Shown piece after piece: positions 1 to 6,219 of a stretch of 6,993 nucleotides of DNA. This stretch comes from Oscillospiraceae bacterium (GTDB taxonomy: Bacteria; Bacillota; Clostridia; Oscillospirales; Oscillospiraceae): positions 1 through 6,993 of the forward strand of contig WQVW01000087.1 in NCBI GenBank assembly GCA_009785655.1. Direction: 5' to 3'. Position numbers and translations under genes: made by a program. The notes below the pieces were generated by a model. The model saw nothing but the letters and a program-made list of their open reading frames with translations, searched no databases and was not told the origin of the DNA. Within the stretch, counting starts at the first letter, position 1. Each line of letters opens with the position of its first letter.

Positions 1-288
1 CGCAATAAACACCAGCTTCACCCCGGCATCCATCGCCTCTGTAACCGCCCCCATGATCGCCCCGGCGGGTAAGTAAAATATGGCTGTGTTCGCACCTGTC
101 GCGTCCACCGCTTCTTTGGCTGTGCCGAATATCGGCCTGTCCAAGTGTATCATCCCGGATTTGCTCGCTGATACGCCGCCTTGGACATTTGTGCCATAAT
201 CAATCATGCTTTTTACTTGCGCACCGCCATAGCTGCCGGTCATGCCGTATACGATAACGCTGGTGCGTTCATCTACTAATATGCTCAT
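1..288 (-). CDS. sucD: Succinate--CoA ligase alpha subunit (SucD-like), N-terminal part, cut by window edge
   Basis: The first 96 codons are open with no stop, and the gene continues off the left edge. In SucCD enzymes the alpha subunit carries the CoA-binding Rossmann domain and the histidine that is phosphorylated during reversible succinyl-CoA formation in the cytoplasm. Seen here: the start MSILVDERTSVIVYGMTGS aligns with the family start (MSIL..., then TGS at about 17-19), followed by YGT, GGV, HL.RPIFGT and AKEAVDATGAN, then a FYLPAG strand-turn. The ATG at 286-288 overlaps the sucC stop (285-287) as ATGA, so the two are probably translationally coupled. The catalytic histidine lies beyond the window and cannot be checked. 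Oddities: the usual TGSQG and PGKGG loops read TGSYG and SKSG, and the usual histidine a few residues after TGS is a glutamine. The acyl substrate is therefore uncertain; another acyl- or malate-CoA ligase alpha subunit is possible. Confidence 0.85.
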   Translation of the reverse strand, partial: MSILVDERTSVIVYGMTGSYGGAQVKSMIDYGTNVQGGVSASKSGMIHLDRPIFGTAKEAVDATGANTAIFYLPAGAIMGAVTEAMDAGVKLVFIA

Positions 289-1442
289 TCCGCAACCTCC
301 CCGGCGCATTTTATCGCTGCTTGGATTGCCTCCCGCGCGTCTTGGAACATTTTTATCCCGGCAACTTCCAACTTTTCCACCGCCGTTTGCAAATCCATAT
401 CACGCACCGCGGCGGAAGCAGCACCGATACTGCCGAAAATCGGGACACGCGAGGGTCTGGACTTCAGCCGTGTTAACGTGCTCTCAACCAGCCCGCCAAG
501 TGACGAGGCACTCAACATAAAGCTCATCAACACGACATTGATTGTAAGATCTTCTTCCGCCATATCCAAGACGCCATTCACCGTGCGTTCAAACGGTGTG
601 CCGCCCAGCTGATCTACAAAATTCGCCGGGGCACCTCCGTAGGCTTGGATTGCGTCAACAATCGCCATGCCGTATCCCGCACCGACACTGATAACGGCAA
701 TATCCCCACCGAGACGCACCATGAGGTATCCGTTGTCTTTCGCCCGGCGCTCAAACGGATCTTCGTCGTACTCCAGCATTTCATGCTTCGGCGCGTCCGG
801 GTGGCGGAACAGCGCGTAATCATCTAAAATCACTTTCGCGTCACAGGCGCAGACGCCACCGTCAGCCAGCACGCATAGCGGATTTATTTCCATCAGATTC
901 GCGTCCTCTTCACGGAACGCTTTTTCCAACGCACGAATTATTTCAACTGCGCCGACAGGGTCGATCCCTGCTTCACGGCAGAGCTGCGCCAGGGCGTTTG
1001 AATCCAACGTTTCATCCGGCGCAAGGTAACGCCGCACAAGTTTTTCCGGGGATTCTTCCGCCACTGTTTCGATCTCAACGCCGCCGTCGGCTGATAGTAT
1101 CAGCAACGGCTTCCCGGCCACGTCGTCAACGGTGATGCCCAGGTAGAGTTCCTTTGATATATCAACCTGTTCCTCCGCCAACACCCCGGCGAGCCGCTCG
1201 CCTTTGAGTTCTTTTGAGAGGAGGTCATAAGCCGCCGCCCGTGCCTCTGCAACATTATTCACAGGCCGGATGCCGCCCGCTTTGCCCCGACCGCCCTGCA
1301 GAATCTGCGCCTTGATTACGCATGGATATATCATATCATCAAGCTTGCTGACTTCTGTCTCATCAGCGATATACACAGCCCACGGGACACGGATTCCGTG
1401 TTTTGCCAATATTGCTTTGCCTTCATATTCATAGAGATTCAA
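285..1442 (-). CDS. sucC: Succinate--CoA ligase beta subunit (SucC-like, ATP-grasp)
   Basis: 385 residues, close to the usual length of about 388. The beta subunit binds nucleotide and Mg2+ and, with SucD, interconverts acyl-CoA plus ADP/GDP and phosphate with free acid plus ATP/GTP. Seen: N-terminal MNLYEYEGKAIL, as in the family; ATP-grasp lysine K44 in VIKAQ and the glycine loop GGRGKAGG (50-57); SKELYLG (96-102); metal-site motif MEINPL (184-189) with D201 in CDAKV; GAGYGMA (254-260); GGAPANF (269-275). Start: the codon at 1440-1442 is TTG. It is supported by GAGGTG eight bases upstream and by exact alignment of MNLYEYEGK with the family start. It is the first gene of a sucC-sucD operon. 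Oddities: the C-terminal ligase domain departs from consensus. The usual DVGGGA loop reads DQLGGT (277-282), and the usual NIFGGI region reads SFMLSASSLGG (307-317). The family call is firm, but the substrate is not. Confidence 0.88.
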   Translation of the reverse strand: MNLYEYEGKAILAKHGIRVPWAVYIADETEVSKLDDMIYPCVIKAQILQGGRGKAGGIRPVNNVAEARAAAYDLLSKELKGERLAGVLAEEQVDISKELYLGITVDDVAGKPLLILSADGGVEIETVAEESPEKLVRRYLAPDETLDSNALAQLCREAGIDPVGAVEIIRALEKAFREEDANLMEINPLCVLADGGVCACDAKVILDDYALFRHPDAPKHEMLEYDEDPFERRAKDNGYLMVRLGGDIAVISVGAGYGMAIVDAIQAYGGAPANFVDQLGGTPFERTVNGVLDMAEEDLTINVVLMSFMLSASSLGGLVESTLTRLKSRPSRVPIFGSIGAASAAVRDMDLQTAVEKLEVAGIKMFQDAREAIQAAIKCAGEVAE

Positions 1443-1450
1443 TTGCTATA

Positions 1451-1456
1451 CACCTC
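1451..1456 (-). promoter_or_regulatory. Ribosome binding site deciding the TTG start of sucC
   Basis: Read on the minus strand, GAGGTG lies eight bases before the TTG at 1440-1442. No in-frame ATG nearby has a comparable site: the next in-frame ATG falls well inside the conserved protein. This supports TTG initiation. Confidence 0.7.
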
Positions 1457-1473
1457 AAATCATAGTGATGTAC

Positions 1474-1503
1474 ATTATATAATTACCGGCACATCAATGT
1501 CAA
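1474..1503 (-). promoter_or_regulatory. Sigma-A-type promoter of sucCD
   Basis: On the minus strand a perfect -35 TTGACA (1498-1503) is followed, after 18 bases, by a perfect -10 TATAAT (1474-1479). Transcription would start near 1467, giving a leader of about 25 bases to the sucC TTG. The palindrome ATGTACAT (1468-1475) overlaps the -10 and start region and could be an operator, but no known factor is recognised. Confidence 0.8.
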
Positions 1504-1559
1504 CATGCCCGGGGCGGGCATATGATGTATTGACCGGAATTAAATCCATACAGCCCCAT

Positions 1560-1585
1560 GCAGGACGGCCACAGGCCGCCCCTGC
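1560..1585 (+). other. GC-rich hairpin upstream of the 118-residue ORF
   Basis: The arms 1560-1570 and 1574-1585 can pair (GCAGG with CCTGC and CGGCC with GGCCG) around a three-base ACA loop, with a small internal mismatch. It lies 43-68 bases before the ATG at 1628, so it would probably sit in that gene's leader, or mark its promoter region. It has no T-tract on either strand, so it is not a standard intrinsic terminator. The octamer GCCCCTGC (1578-1585) recurs in the clpC terminator (3228-3235), which hints at a shared intergenic element. Confidence 0.5.
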
Positions 1586-1627
1586 GTGCTGGGATACGGT
1601 CAACATAGCATTTAGGAGTGTTGAGCC

Positions 1628-1984
1628 ATGAGTGAGAATACGAACACAACTCACAACGGTAAATGCCCGACTGTCGCCAGCCAGATTGCCACAATCAGCC
1701 AGCCTGTAGAAATCAGGCCGTTTGCCACGACCGGTGCTGTCACCGTGGAGTGTTTCGGCAGACCGATGGTAGAGCAAGATGCCAGGTGTGAAAGACGCGG
1801 CCATTGCTGTTTTACTATTACACAGCGGATAAGGGTTGAAATACCTGTGGTATTCGGCGCGGAGGTTGAAGTCGGCAAGGATCGTGTAGAATGCGCCCGC
1901 CCGAGAGTGGAGTTTGAAGGCGAGCCGCGCAGACCCCGCGATAAGCAAGATTTTGAGGATGTGCCCGAATACGAAACCCCATAA
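1628..1984 (+). CDS. Cysteine-containing small protein of unknown function
   Basis: 118 residues. I do not recognise a named family with confidence. Seen: no signal peptide or membrane segment; a polar N-terminus with C13; a middle region rich in alternating hydrophobic residues, probably beta strands (AVTVECFGRPMV at 37-48, CCFTITQRIRVEIPVVFGA at 60-78); cysteines at 13, 42, 54, 60, 61 and 89; and a very charged C-terminal tail (about 95-118, rich in R, E, D and P). The VEIPVVFGA pattern after a cysteine pair recalls small beta-rich clostridial proteins, possibly spore-envelope-related, but that is a weak impression. The gene is judged real because AGGAG (1614-1618) lies nine bases before the ATG and a terminator hairpin follows within 10 bases of the stop. 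Longer ORFs on the opposite strand lack such signals. It is divergent from sucCD and convergent with the lipoprotein gene, so it is a single-gene unit. No convincing sigma-A promoter was found for it. Confidence 0.7.
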   Translation: MSENTNTTHNGKCPTVASQIATISQPVEIRPFATTGAVTVECFGRPMVEQDARCERRGHCCFTITQRIRVEIPVVFGAEVEVGKDRVECARPRVEFEGEPRRPRDKQDFEDVPEYETP

Positions 1985-1990
1985 TAAAAA

Positions 1991-2022
1991 CGGAAGCCGG
2001 ACATTTTATGTGTCCGGCTCCG
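1991..2022. terminator. Bidirectional intrinsic terminator between convergent genes
   Basis: The arms 1991-2003 and 2011-2022 pair over 12 base pairs with one bulged A, around a seven-base loop TTTTATG. On the minus strand the stem is followed by TTTTTATTAT, a good T-tract, 31 bases after the lipoprotein stop. On the plus strand it begins six bases after the stop of the 118-residue gene, but only a weak GTTTT follows. It probably serves both genes and is stronger for the minus strand. Confidence 0.82.
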
Positions 2023-2053
2023 CATTGTTTTAACGTCTATTATCATTAAATAT

Positions 2054-3127
2054 CTAGGCATCTGCCGGCTGTCTGCTGTGATAATTAAATGTCAATCCAG
2101 GTACCTGTCTGCTGTCTATGGTCAGCACATCATCGCTTATCGTAAACGTCCAGCTTTCTACCATAATACTGATCCCGGTCGTGATCATCAAGTGATCGTC
2201 ACCCTCTGTGCGCCATTCAAACTCCTCTGTCATCCACGGGAATCCGCGTGTACCGCGTCCGTCCGCATAGAAAACATATGTATAGGCACCATCTTCATCC
2301 CATGCCCATGTACCAACTAACGCTTCCGTGTGCTCCGCCGCAACTGCTTCTGGAATGATTTGTTCCGGAATCGGGTCATCCAGACTGATAATCATCGCCA
2401 GCACTTCGTTCACAGACGCTTCTGGGTCATTGCCTGTGATTCCGATTATCCTGCCAAAGCCGTCCTGCACGTTAATAAACTGCCGGCCATAAGCAACCAT
2501 ACCCAGCGGCATTTCCATCACCGTGCCAAAAGAGTACCAGTCGTAATCGCCGATTCTGACGGTTCCGGGGAAATCTAAATTGACGCTGATGCCTGCCCGC
2601 TCAAGCTGGTGTACAGTTGCTTCCACGTATTCAGCGGTGGAAATCCCACGCAGGGGGAACATCAGTCTTTCAAAAACAATTTGGACGCTTGTGCCGGTGA
2701 GCGGGTTCGCCGCCACCATATCGAATACTGCCACCAAATCGAACATATCCCAAAATTCCCCGGGAATCTCGATGCCGGATATCGCCATTACATCTGCGCC
2801 CACGCCCATTAAGCCTGCTATATCCGCATCATCCGCCGCAGACCAGTCGAAAGGCATGACAAACCGAAGTCCCAAGTATTCACTTGTGAACACGTTGCCT
2901 TCCCATAGGCCGCGCACAGGGCCGCGTCCCCGGCGTGTGGGCGGTGCCTCATCTTCATCTACCTCATCATAAGCATCTGCTTCGGGCACTTCCGGCTCCG
3001 TCGTTTCAACGACTTCTGTGGGTGGCTCAGTCGCCGGGACTTCGGCAGGTGCATTCTCCGCACAGGCTGTCAGTATTGTCAGCATCAGCACCAAAGCCGC
3101 CGCCAATGCAAAAATTTTCTTTTTCAT
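2054..3127 (-). CDS. Predicted surface lipoprotein with acidic linker and C-terminal beta domain
   Basis: 357 residues, function unknown. Seen: a lipoprotein signal peptide (KKK at 2-4, hydrophobic stretch 5-19, lipobox LTAC with lipidated C22), so the protein should be anchored outside the membrane. A low-complexity linker rich in P, E, T and D (about 24-64) is followed by a short basic patch, RRGRGPVRG (65-73). A first folded region (about 80-252) has EYLGLRFVMPFDW near its start and resembles PsbP/DUF1795-like lipoprotein domains. A C-terminal beta-rich domain (about 268-352) has LVGTWAWDEDGAYTYVF and FYADGRGTRG, like small lipocalin-type or DUF5640-like domains that often end clostridial lipoproteins. 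Both domain calls are from pattern memory. The start has AAAGGAT nine bases upstream, and the gene has its own promoter and terminator, so it is monocistronic. Its position after the clpC terminator gives no firm functional link. Confidence 0.85.
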   Translation of the reverse strand: MKKKIFALAAALVLMLTILTACAENAPAEVPATEPPTEVVETTEPEVPEADAYDEVDEDEAPPTRRGRGPVRGLWEGNVFTSEYLGLRFVMPFDWSAADDADIAGLMGVGADVMAISGIEIPGEFWDMFDLVAVFDMVAANPLTGTSVQIVFERLMFPLRGISTAEYVEATVHQLERAGISVNLDFPGTVRIGDYDWYSFGTVMEMPLGMVAYGRQFINVQDGFGRIIGITGNDPEASVNEVLAMIISLDDPIPEQIIPEAVAAEHTEALVGTWAWDEDGAYTYVFYADGRGTRGFPWMTEEFEWRTEGDDHLMITTGISIMVESWTFTISDDVLTIDSRQVPGLTFNYHSRQPADA

Positions 3128-3175
3128 TTTTAATTTATCCTTTCATTGCCGCAACTGCTAACCTATCTATTTGAC

Positions 3176-3205
3176 AGAATATCATCATGTTTGCCGCCAT
3201 GTCAA
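3176..3205 (-). promoter_or_regulatory. Probable sigma-A promoter of the lipoprotein gene
   Basis: On the minus strand -35 TTGACA (3200-3205) is followed after 18 bases by TATTCT (3176-3181), a 4/6 match to the -10 consensus. It lies between the clpC terminator and the lipoprotein start and gives a leader of about 40 bases. TTGACA on the plus strand (3171-3176) makes an inverted repeat with the -35 box, which may be chance. Confidence 0.55.
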
Positions 3206-3208
3206 GCA

Positions 3209-3240
3209 AAACGGCAGGGGCGCCTATGCCCCTGCCGTTT
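3209..3240 (-). terminator. Intrinsic terminator of the ctsR-mcsA-clpC operon
   Basis: A perfect 13-base-pair stem (arms 3209-3221 and 3228-3240, core GGCAGGGGC / GCCCCTGCC) encloses a six-base loop. It begins eight bases after the clpC stop. On the minus strand the stem ends in a short T-run (GTTTTGCTT). It separates the operon from the lipoprotein promoter, whose -35 box starts three bases beyond the stem. Confidence 0.85.
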
Positions 3241-3248
3241 CAAGTTCT

Positions 3249-5723
3249 CTATATTGTCACGTATTCCTGCTGCGTCATTTCGCTTTTGGTGAACGCTATC
3301 TCACCGTCTTTTGCCGCAATCGTCACGTTGTCACCGCTTTGGATGCTGCCGTCCAGAATTTTTTCCGCCGCCACATCTTCAACGGCGGATTGTATCGCCC
3401 GTCTCAAGGGTCTCGCACCGTATACAGGGTCAAATCCTTTTTCCGCCAGCAGTGCCGCGGCTGATTGGTCAACCGTCATGTGAATACCGATGGTCTCCAT
3501 GCGGGACGTCACAATGTCCAGCATTTTATGGCAGATTTCTTGAATGTTCTCCTCGCTGAGCTTGTGGAATACAATCGTGTCATCAATCCTGTTCAAGAAC
3601 TCCGGTTTGAATACACGCTTTACCTCTTCCATTACCAACGCTTTCAGCTGTACGGACGCGGCTTCCGTGTTATCCCCATTGTCGGCGGCAAAGCCTAATT
3701 TCGTGCGGTTTTCGGTGATATTCCGCGCACCGATGTTAGACGTCATCACGATGATCGTGTTCTTGAAATCTACCCGGCGGCCTTGTGAGTCGGTCAGTAT
3801 CCCGTCTTCCATGATTTGCAGCATGATGTTAAACACATCTTCATGCGCTTTCTCGATTTCATCGAACAGCAGTACCGAATACGGCCGTCTGCGCACTCTT
3901 TCGGTCAGGTGTCCACCCTCGTCATAGCCGACGTATCCGGGCGGTGAGCCGATGAGCTTGGATGTGGTGTGCTTTTCCATGTACTCTGACATATCTACCC
4001 TCAGCATGGCATTTTCGTCACCGAACATCGCCTCGGCAAGGGCTTTGCACAGCTCCGTTTTACCCACGCCGGTCGGCCCCAGGAACAGGAATGAACCGAT
4101 CGGGCGTTTCGGGTCTTTCAGCCCGACTCTGCTACGGCGCAGTGCTTTCGCCACCGCTGTGACCGCCTCATCCTGGCCGACCACACGTTTGTGCAAATCT
4201 TCTTCAATTTTCAGTAGCTTCTCGCCTTCATCCTGGGTGATGCTTGTCACCGGAATCCCGGTCCAGCCGGATATGACTGCCGCGATATCCTCCGGTCCCA
4301 CGCTGCCTGAATTGCCGCTTCGGATATCTTCCCAGTTCTTGCGGGATCGCTCGATCACTTCGTTTAATTGCTTTTCTTTATCTCGCAGGCCGGCGGCACG
4401 CTCAAAGTCTTGGCTTTGCACGGCGGCCTCTTTTTCTTTTGCCAGTGCCTCTTTCTGTGTCTCAAGGTCTTTCAGATCAGGCGGCAATTTCAAGTTGTCA
4501 ATTCTGACTCTGGACGCGGCTTCGTCAATCAAGTCAATCGCCTTATCGGGCAGATATCTGTCATTGATATATCTGCTTGACATTTTGACGGCGGCATCAA
4601 TCGCCTCGTCGGTGATTTTCAGTTTGTGGTGCGCTTCGTATTTATCACGCAGGCCGATCAAAATTTGTACCGACTCATCCTGTGTTGGCTCTGCCACCGT
4701 TACCGGTTGGAATCTGCGCTCTAACGCCGCATCTTTTTCCACGTGCTTTCTGTATTCATTCAGTGTCGTCGCGCCGATAATCTGCATTTCTCCGCGACCT
4801 AACGCCGGTTTGATTATATTCGCCGCGTCAATCGCGCCCTCGGCCGCACCTGCGCCGATGATTGTGTGCATTTCGTCGATGAACAGGATGATATCCCCGG
4901 CTTTCATCACTTCTTCAATCGCCGCTTTGATTCGCTCTTCAAAGTCGCCGCGATACTTCGTTCCGGCCAACATGCCTGTTAAATCCAGCGTGACCACGCG
5001 TTTGTTCAACAGCGTTTCCGGCACGTCACCCGATACAATGCGCTGCGCAAGTCCTTCGGCGATCGCCGTTTTGCCGACGCCGGGTTCGCCAATCAACACC
5101 GGGTTGTTCTTCGTCCGGCGGGAGAGGATTTGTATCACACGCTGAATCTCGTTGTCTCTGCCGATGACAGGATCCAGCGCACCGTCTATGGCGGCATCCG
5201 TCAAATCCCGGCTGAACTGATCCAGCGTTTTGGTGTCAGTTTTTTTATGTTTGCCGGCAGATTGTCTGGCCGGTTTATATTCTCCGCTGCCGAACACGTT
5301 GATTATGTCTGTGTAAAGCTTGTTAAGATCCACGCCGGTGACGACAATCAACTTCGCGGCAACGCTGTCATATTCGCGTATAATTCCCATCAGTAGATGC
5401 TCTGTACCGACATAACTGTGGCCTAATCTGTTGGCTTCCATCACCGCAACTTCCACGATACGCTTCGCCCGCGGAGTCAGGCCTTGTGTCGGGAGTTCGC
5501 CTCTGCCGCCGCGGCCGACGTTTTTTACGATCAGGTCGAAGGTAAGCTGGCTCTCCAGCCCTGCTTCCCGCAGCACTTTTGCGGCCACGCCGCCGCCTTC
5601 ACGGGACAATCCTAACAATATATGCTCACTGCCGACGTATCCGTGTCCAAGTTCAGACGCGGCGGCTTGCGCAAGCTCAAACGCGTTTTTCGCGCGCTCT
5701 GTGAATCTGTCTTCAAATCTCAT
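3249..5723 (-). CDS. clpC: ATP-dependent Clp protease ATP-binding subunit ClpC
   Basis: 824 residues, normal for ClpC. It is a hexameric Hsp100 unfoldase that threads substrates into ClpP in the cytoplasm. Domains in order: two Clp-N repeats (about 1-145) with GSEHILLGL and GTEHLLMGI; first AAA+ ring with Walker A GEPGVGKT (212-219), pore loop KYRG (256-259), Walker B LFIDE (280-284) and arginine fingers in ALERRF (333-338); a middle domain holding a UVR-like coiled coil (about 419-458, SQDFERAAGLRDKEK); second ring with Walker A GPTGVGKT (549-556), pore loop GYVG (596-599), Walker B LLFDE (618-622), sensor TSN (661-663) and sensor-2 GARPLRR (769-775). The LGF tripeptide (676-678) fits the ClpP-docking loop. 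E33 and E108 match the Bacillus ClpC glutamates (E32, E106) that hold phospho-arginine. AAGGAGG lies nine bases before the ATG. It is the last gene of the operon, 47 bases after mcsA, with no mcsB between. All catalytic motifs look intact. Confidence 0.98.
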   Translation of the reverse strand: MRFEDRFTERAKNAFELAQAAASELGHGYVGSEHILLGLSREGGGVAAKVLREAGLESQLTFDLIVKNVGRGGRGELPTQGLTPRAKRIVEVAVMEANRLGHSYVGTEHLLMGIIREYDSVAAKLIVVTGVDLNKLYTDIINVFGSGEYKPARQSAGKHKKTDTKTLDQFSRDLTDAAIDGALDPVIGRDNEIQRVIQILSRRTKNNPVLIGEPGVGKTAIAEGLAQRIVSGDVPETLLNKRVVTLDLTGMLAGTKYRGDFEERIKAAIEEVMKAGDIILFIDEMHTIIGAGAAEGAIDAANIIKPALGRGEMQIIGATTLNEYRKHVEKDAALERRFQPVTVAEPTQDESVQILIGLRDKYEAHHKLKITDEAIDAAVKMSSRYINDRYLPDKAIDLIDEAASRVRIDNLKLPPDLKDLETQKEALAKEKEAAVQSQDFERAAGLRDKEKQLNEVIERSRKNWEDIRSGNSGSVGPEDIAAVISGWTGIPVTSITQDEGEKLLKIEEDLHKRVVGQDEAVTAVAKALRRSRVGLKDPKRPIGSFLFLGPTGVGKTELCKALAEAMFGDENAMLRVDMSEYMEKHTTSKLIGSPPGYVGYDEGGHLTERVRRRPYSVLLFDEIEKAHEDVFNIMLQIMEDGILTDSQGRRVDFKNTIIVMTSNIGARNITENRTKLGFAADNGDNTEAASVQLKALVMEEVKRVFKPEFLNRIDDTIVFHKLSEENIQEICHKMLDIVTSRMETIGIHMTVDQSAAALLAEKGFDPVYGARPLRRAIQSAVEDVAAEKILDGSIQSGDNVTIAAKDGEIAFTKSEMTQQEYVTI

Positions 5724-5770
5724 TTGTATTTGCCTCCTTCAAAATGGCTTAGTGGGCGGATATCGTGCCC

Positions 5771-6199
5771 TTATTCATCAAGTTCTTTGATTTTGTCCCG
5801 CAGCTGCGCCGCTTTCTCAAAATCATCGTTTTCGGCGGCGACACGCATGGCTTCGCGTATCGCGTTGATTTCACGCCGTTTTTTCATCTCTTCGTCGATT
5901 GCCTGGGTTTTTTCAATCTCTTCGGAAATCTTTCCGGCCTCATTTAGTATACCCATCTGCGGCCGCTCTGCAAACTGCCGCGGCGCAAGAAATCCGAACG
6001 CAGAGGCAAATCCACCTCTCCAGCCGGAAACGCCGGGGAAAAACCCGTCGTCCATGTGGGCACCTGTGAACATTTGCCCCATATCGATACCCGATTGCCG
6101 GGCACACTCGGCGCATAATCTCGTCTCGGTTACCGCACCGTTTATATTAGATGAATAGTGAAAAGTGACTTCGTTCTTTCCGCAATGTTGACATTTCAT
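5771..6199 (-). CDS. mcsA: McsA-like zinc-finger/UVR-motif protein, short form
   Basis: 142 residues against about 185 in Bacillus subtilis McsA. In Bacilli, McsA is a zinc protein that activates the arginine kinase McsB and helps deliver CtsR to ClpC. Seen: an N-terminal CxxC pair C3/C6 (MKCQHCGKNE) and a second pair C29/C32 (LCAECA), together one zinc site; a glycine/phenylalanine-rich linker (about 40-75); a charged helix (about 86-110); and a C-terminal UVR motif (about 108-141, NDDFEKAAQLRDKIKEL). The second zinc finger (two more CxxC pairs), which in Bacillus lies between the first finger and the UVR motif, is absent. The reading frame is clean, so this is a genuine short form and not a broken gene. 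AGGAGGT lies seven bases before the ATG, 20 bases after the ctsR stop. With mcsB missing from the operon, it may act as a direct ClpC or CtsR partner through the UVR motif, which ClpC also carries; this is inference. Confidence 0.85.
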   Translation of the reverse strand: MKCQHCGKNEVTFHYSSNINGAVTETRLCAECARQSGIDMGQMFTGAHMDDGFFPGVSGWRGGFASAFGFLAPRQFAERPQMGILNEAGKISEEIEKTQAIDEEMKKRREINAIREAMRVAAENDDFEKAAQLRDKIKELDE

Positions 6200-6219
6200 G
6201 TTTTATACCTCCTGGCGTA

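Noticed and set aside
1475..1948. A 157-codon minus-strand ORF opposite the 118-residue gene
   Set aside because: It would run through the sucC promoter, and its protein shows no coherent pattern. The plus-strand gene has a ribosome binding site and a terminator.
1628..1984. Possible endospore-appendage (Ena/DUF3992) subunit, because of its size and CC pair
   Set aside because: In those proteins the CC motif lies in the N-terminal connector. Here CC is at residues 60-61 in the middle of the protein, so the similarity is not enough for a call.
1651..2061. A 136-codon minus-strand ORF across the convergent region
   Set aside because: It overlaps the end of the lipoprotein gene and the bidirectional terminator, and its low-complexity Ser/Thr-rich product looks like a shadow frame.
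3171..3205. CtsR-like site near the lipoprotein promoter (single TGTCAAA on the minus strand)
   Set aside because: Only one heptamer is present, with no second repeat three bases away, so it does not form a CtsR box.
3952..5145. A 397-codon plus-strand ORF opposite clpC
   Set aside because: It lies wholly antisense to an intact, highly conserved clpC. Its protein is rich in Ser, Ala and Ile with no recognisable domain, as expected from a shadow frame of biased codons, and it has no matching promoter or terminator.
5724..5770. Remnant of mcsB between mcsA and clpC
   Set aside because: The 47 bases hold little besides the clpC ribosome binding site, and no kinase-like codons can be read in any frame.
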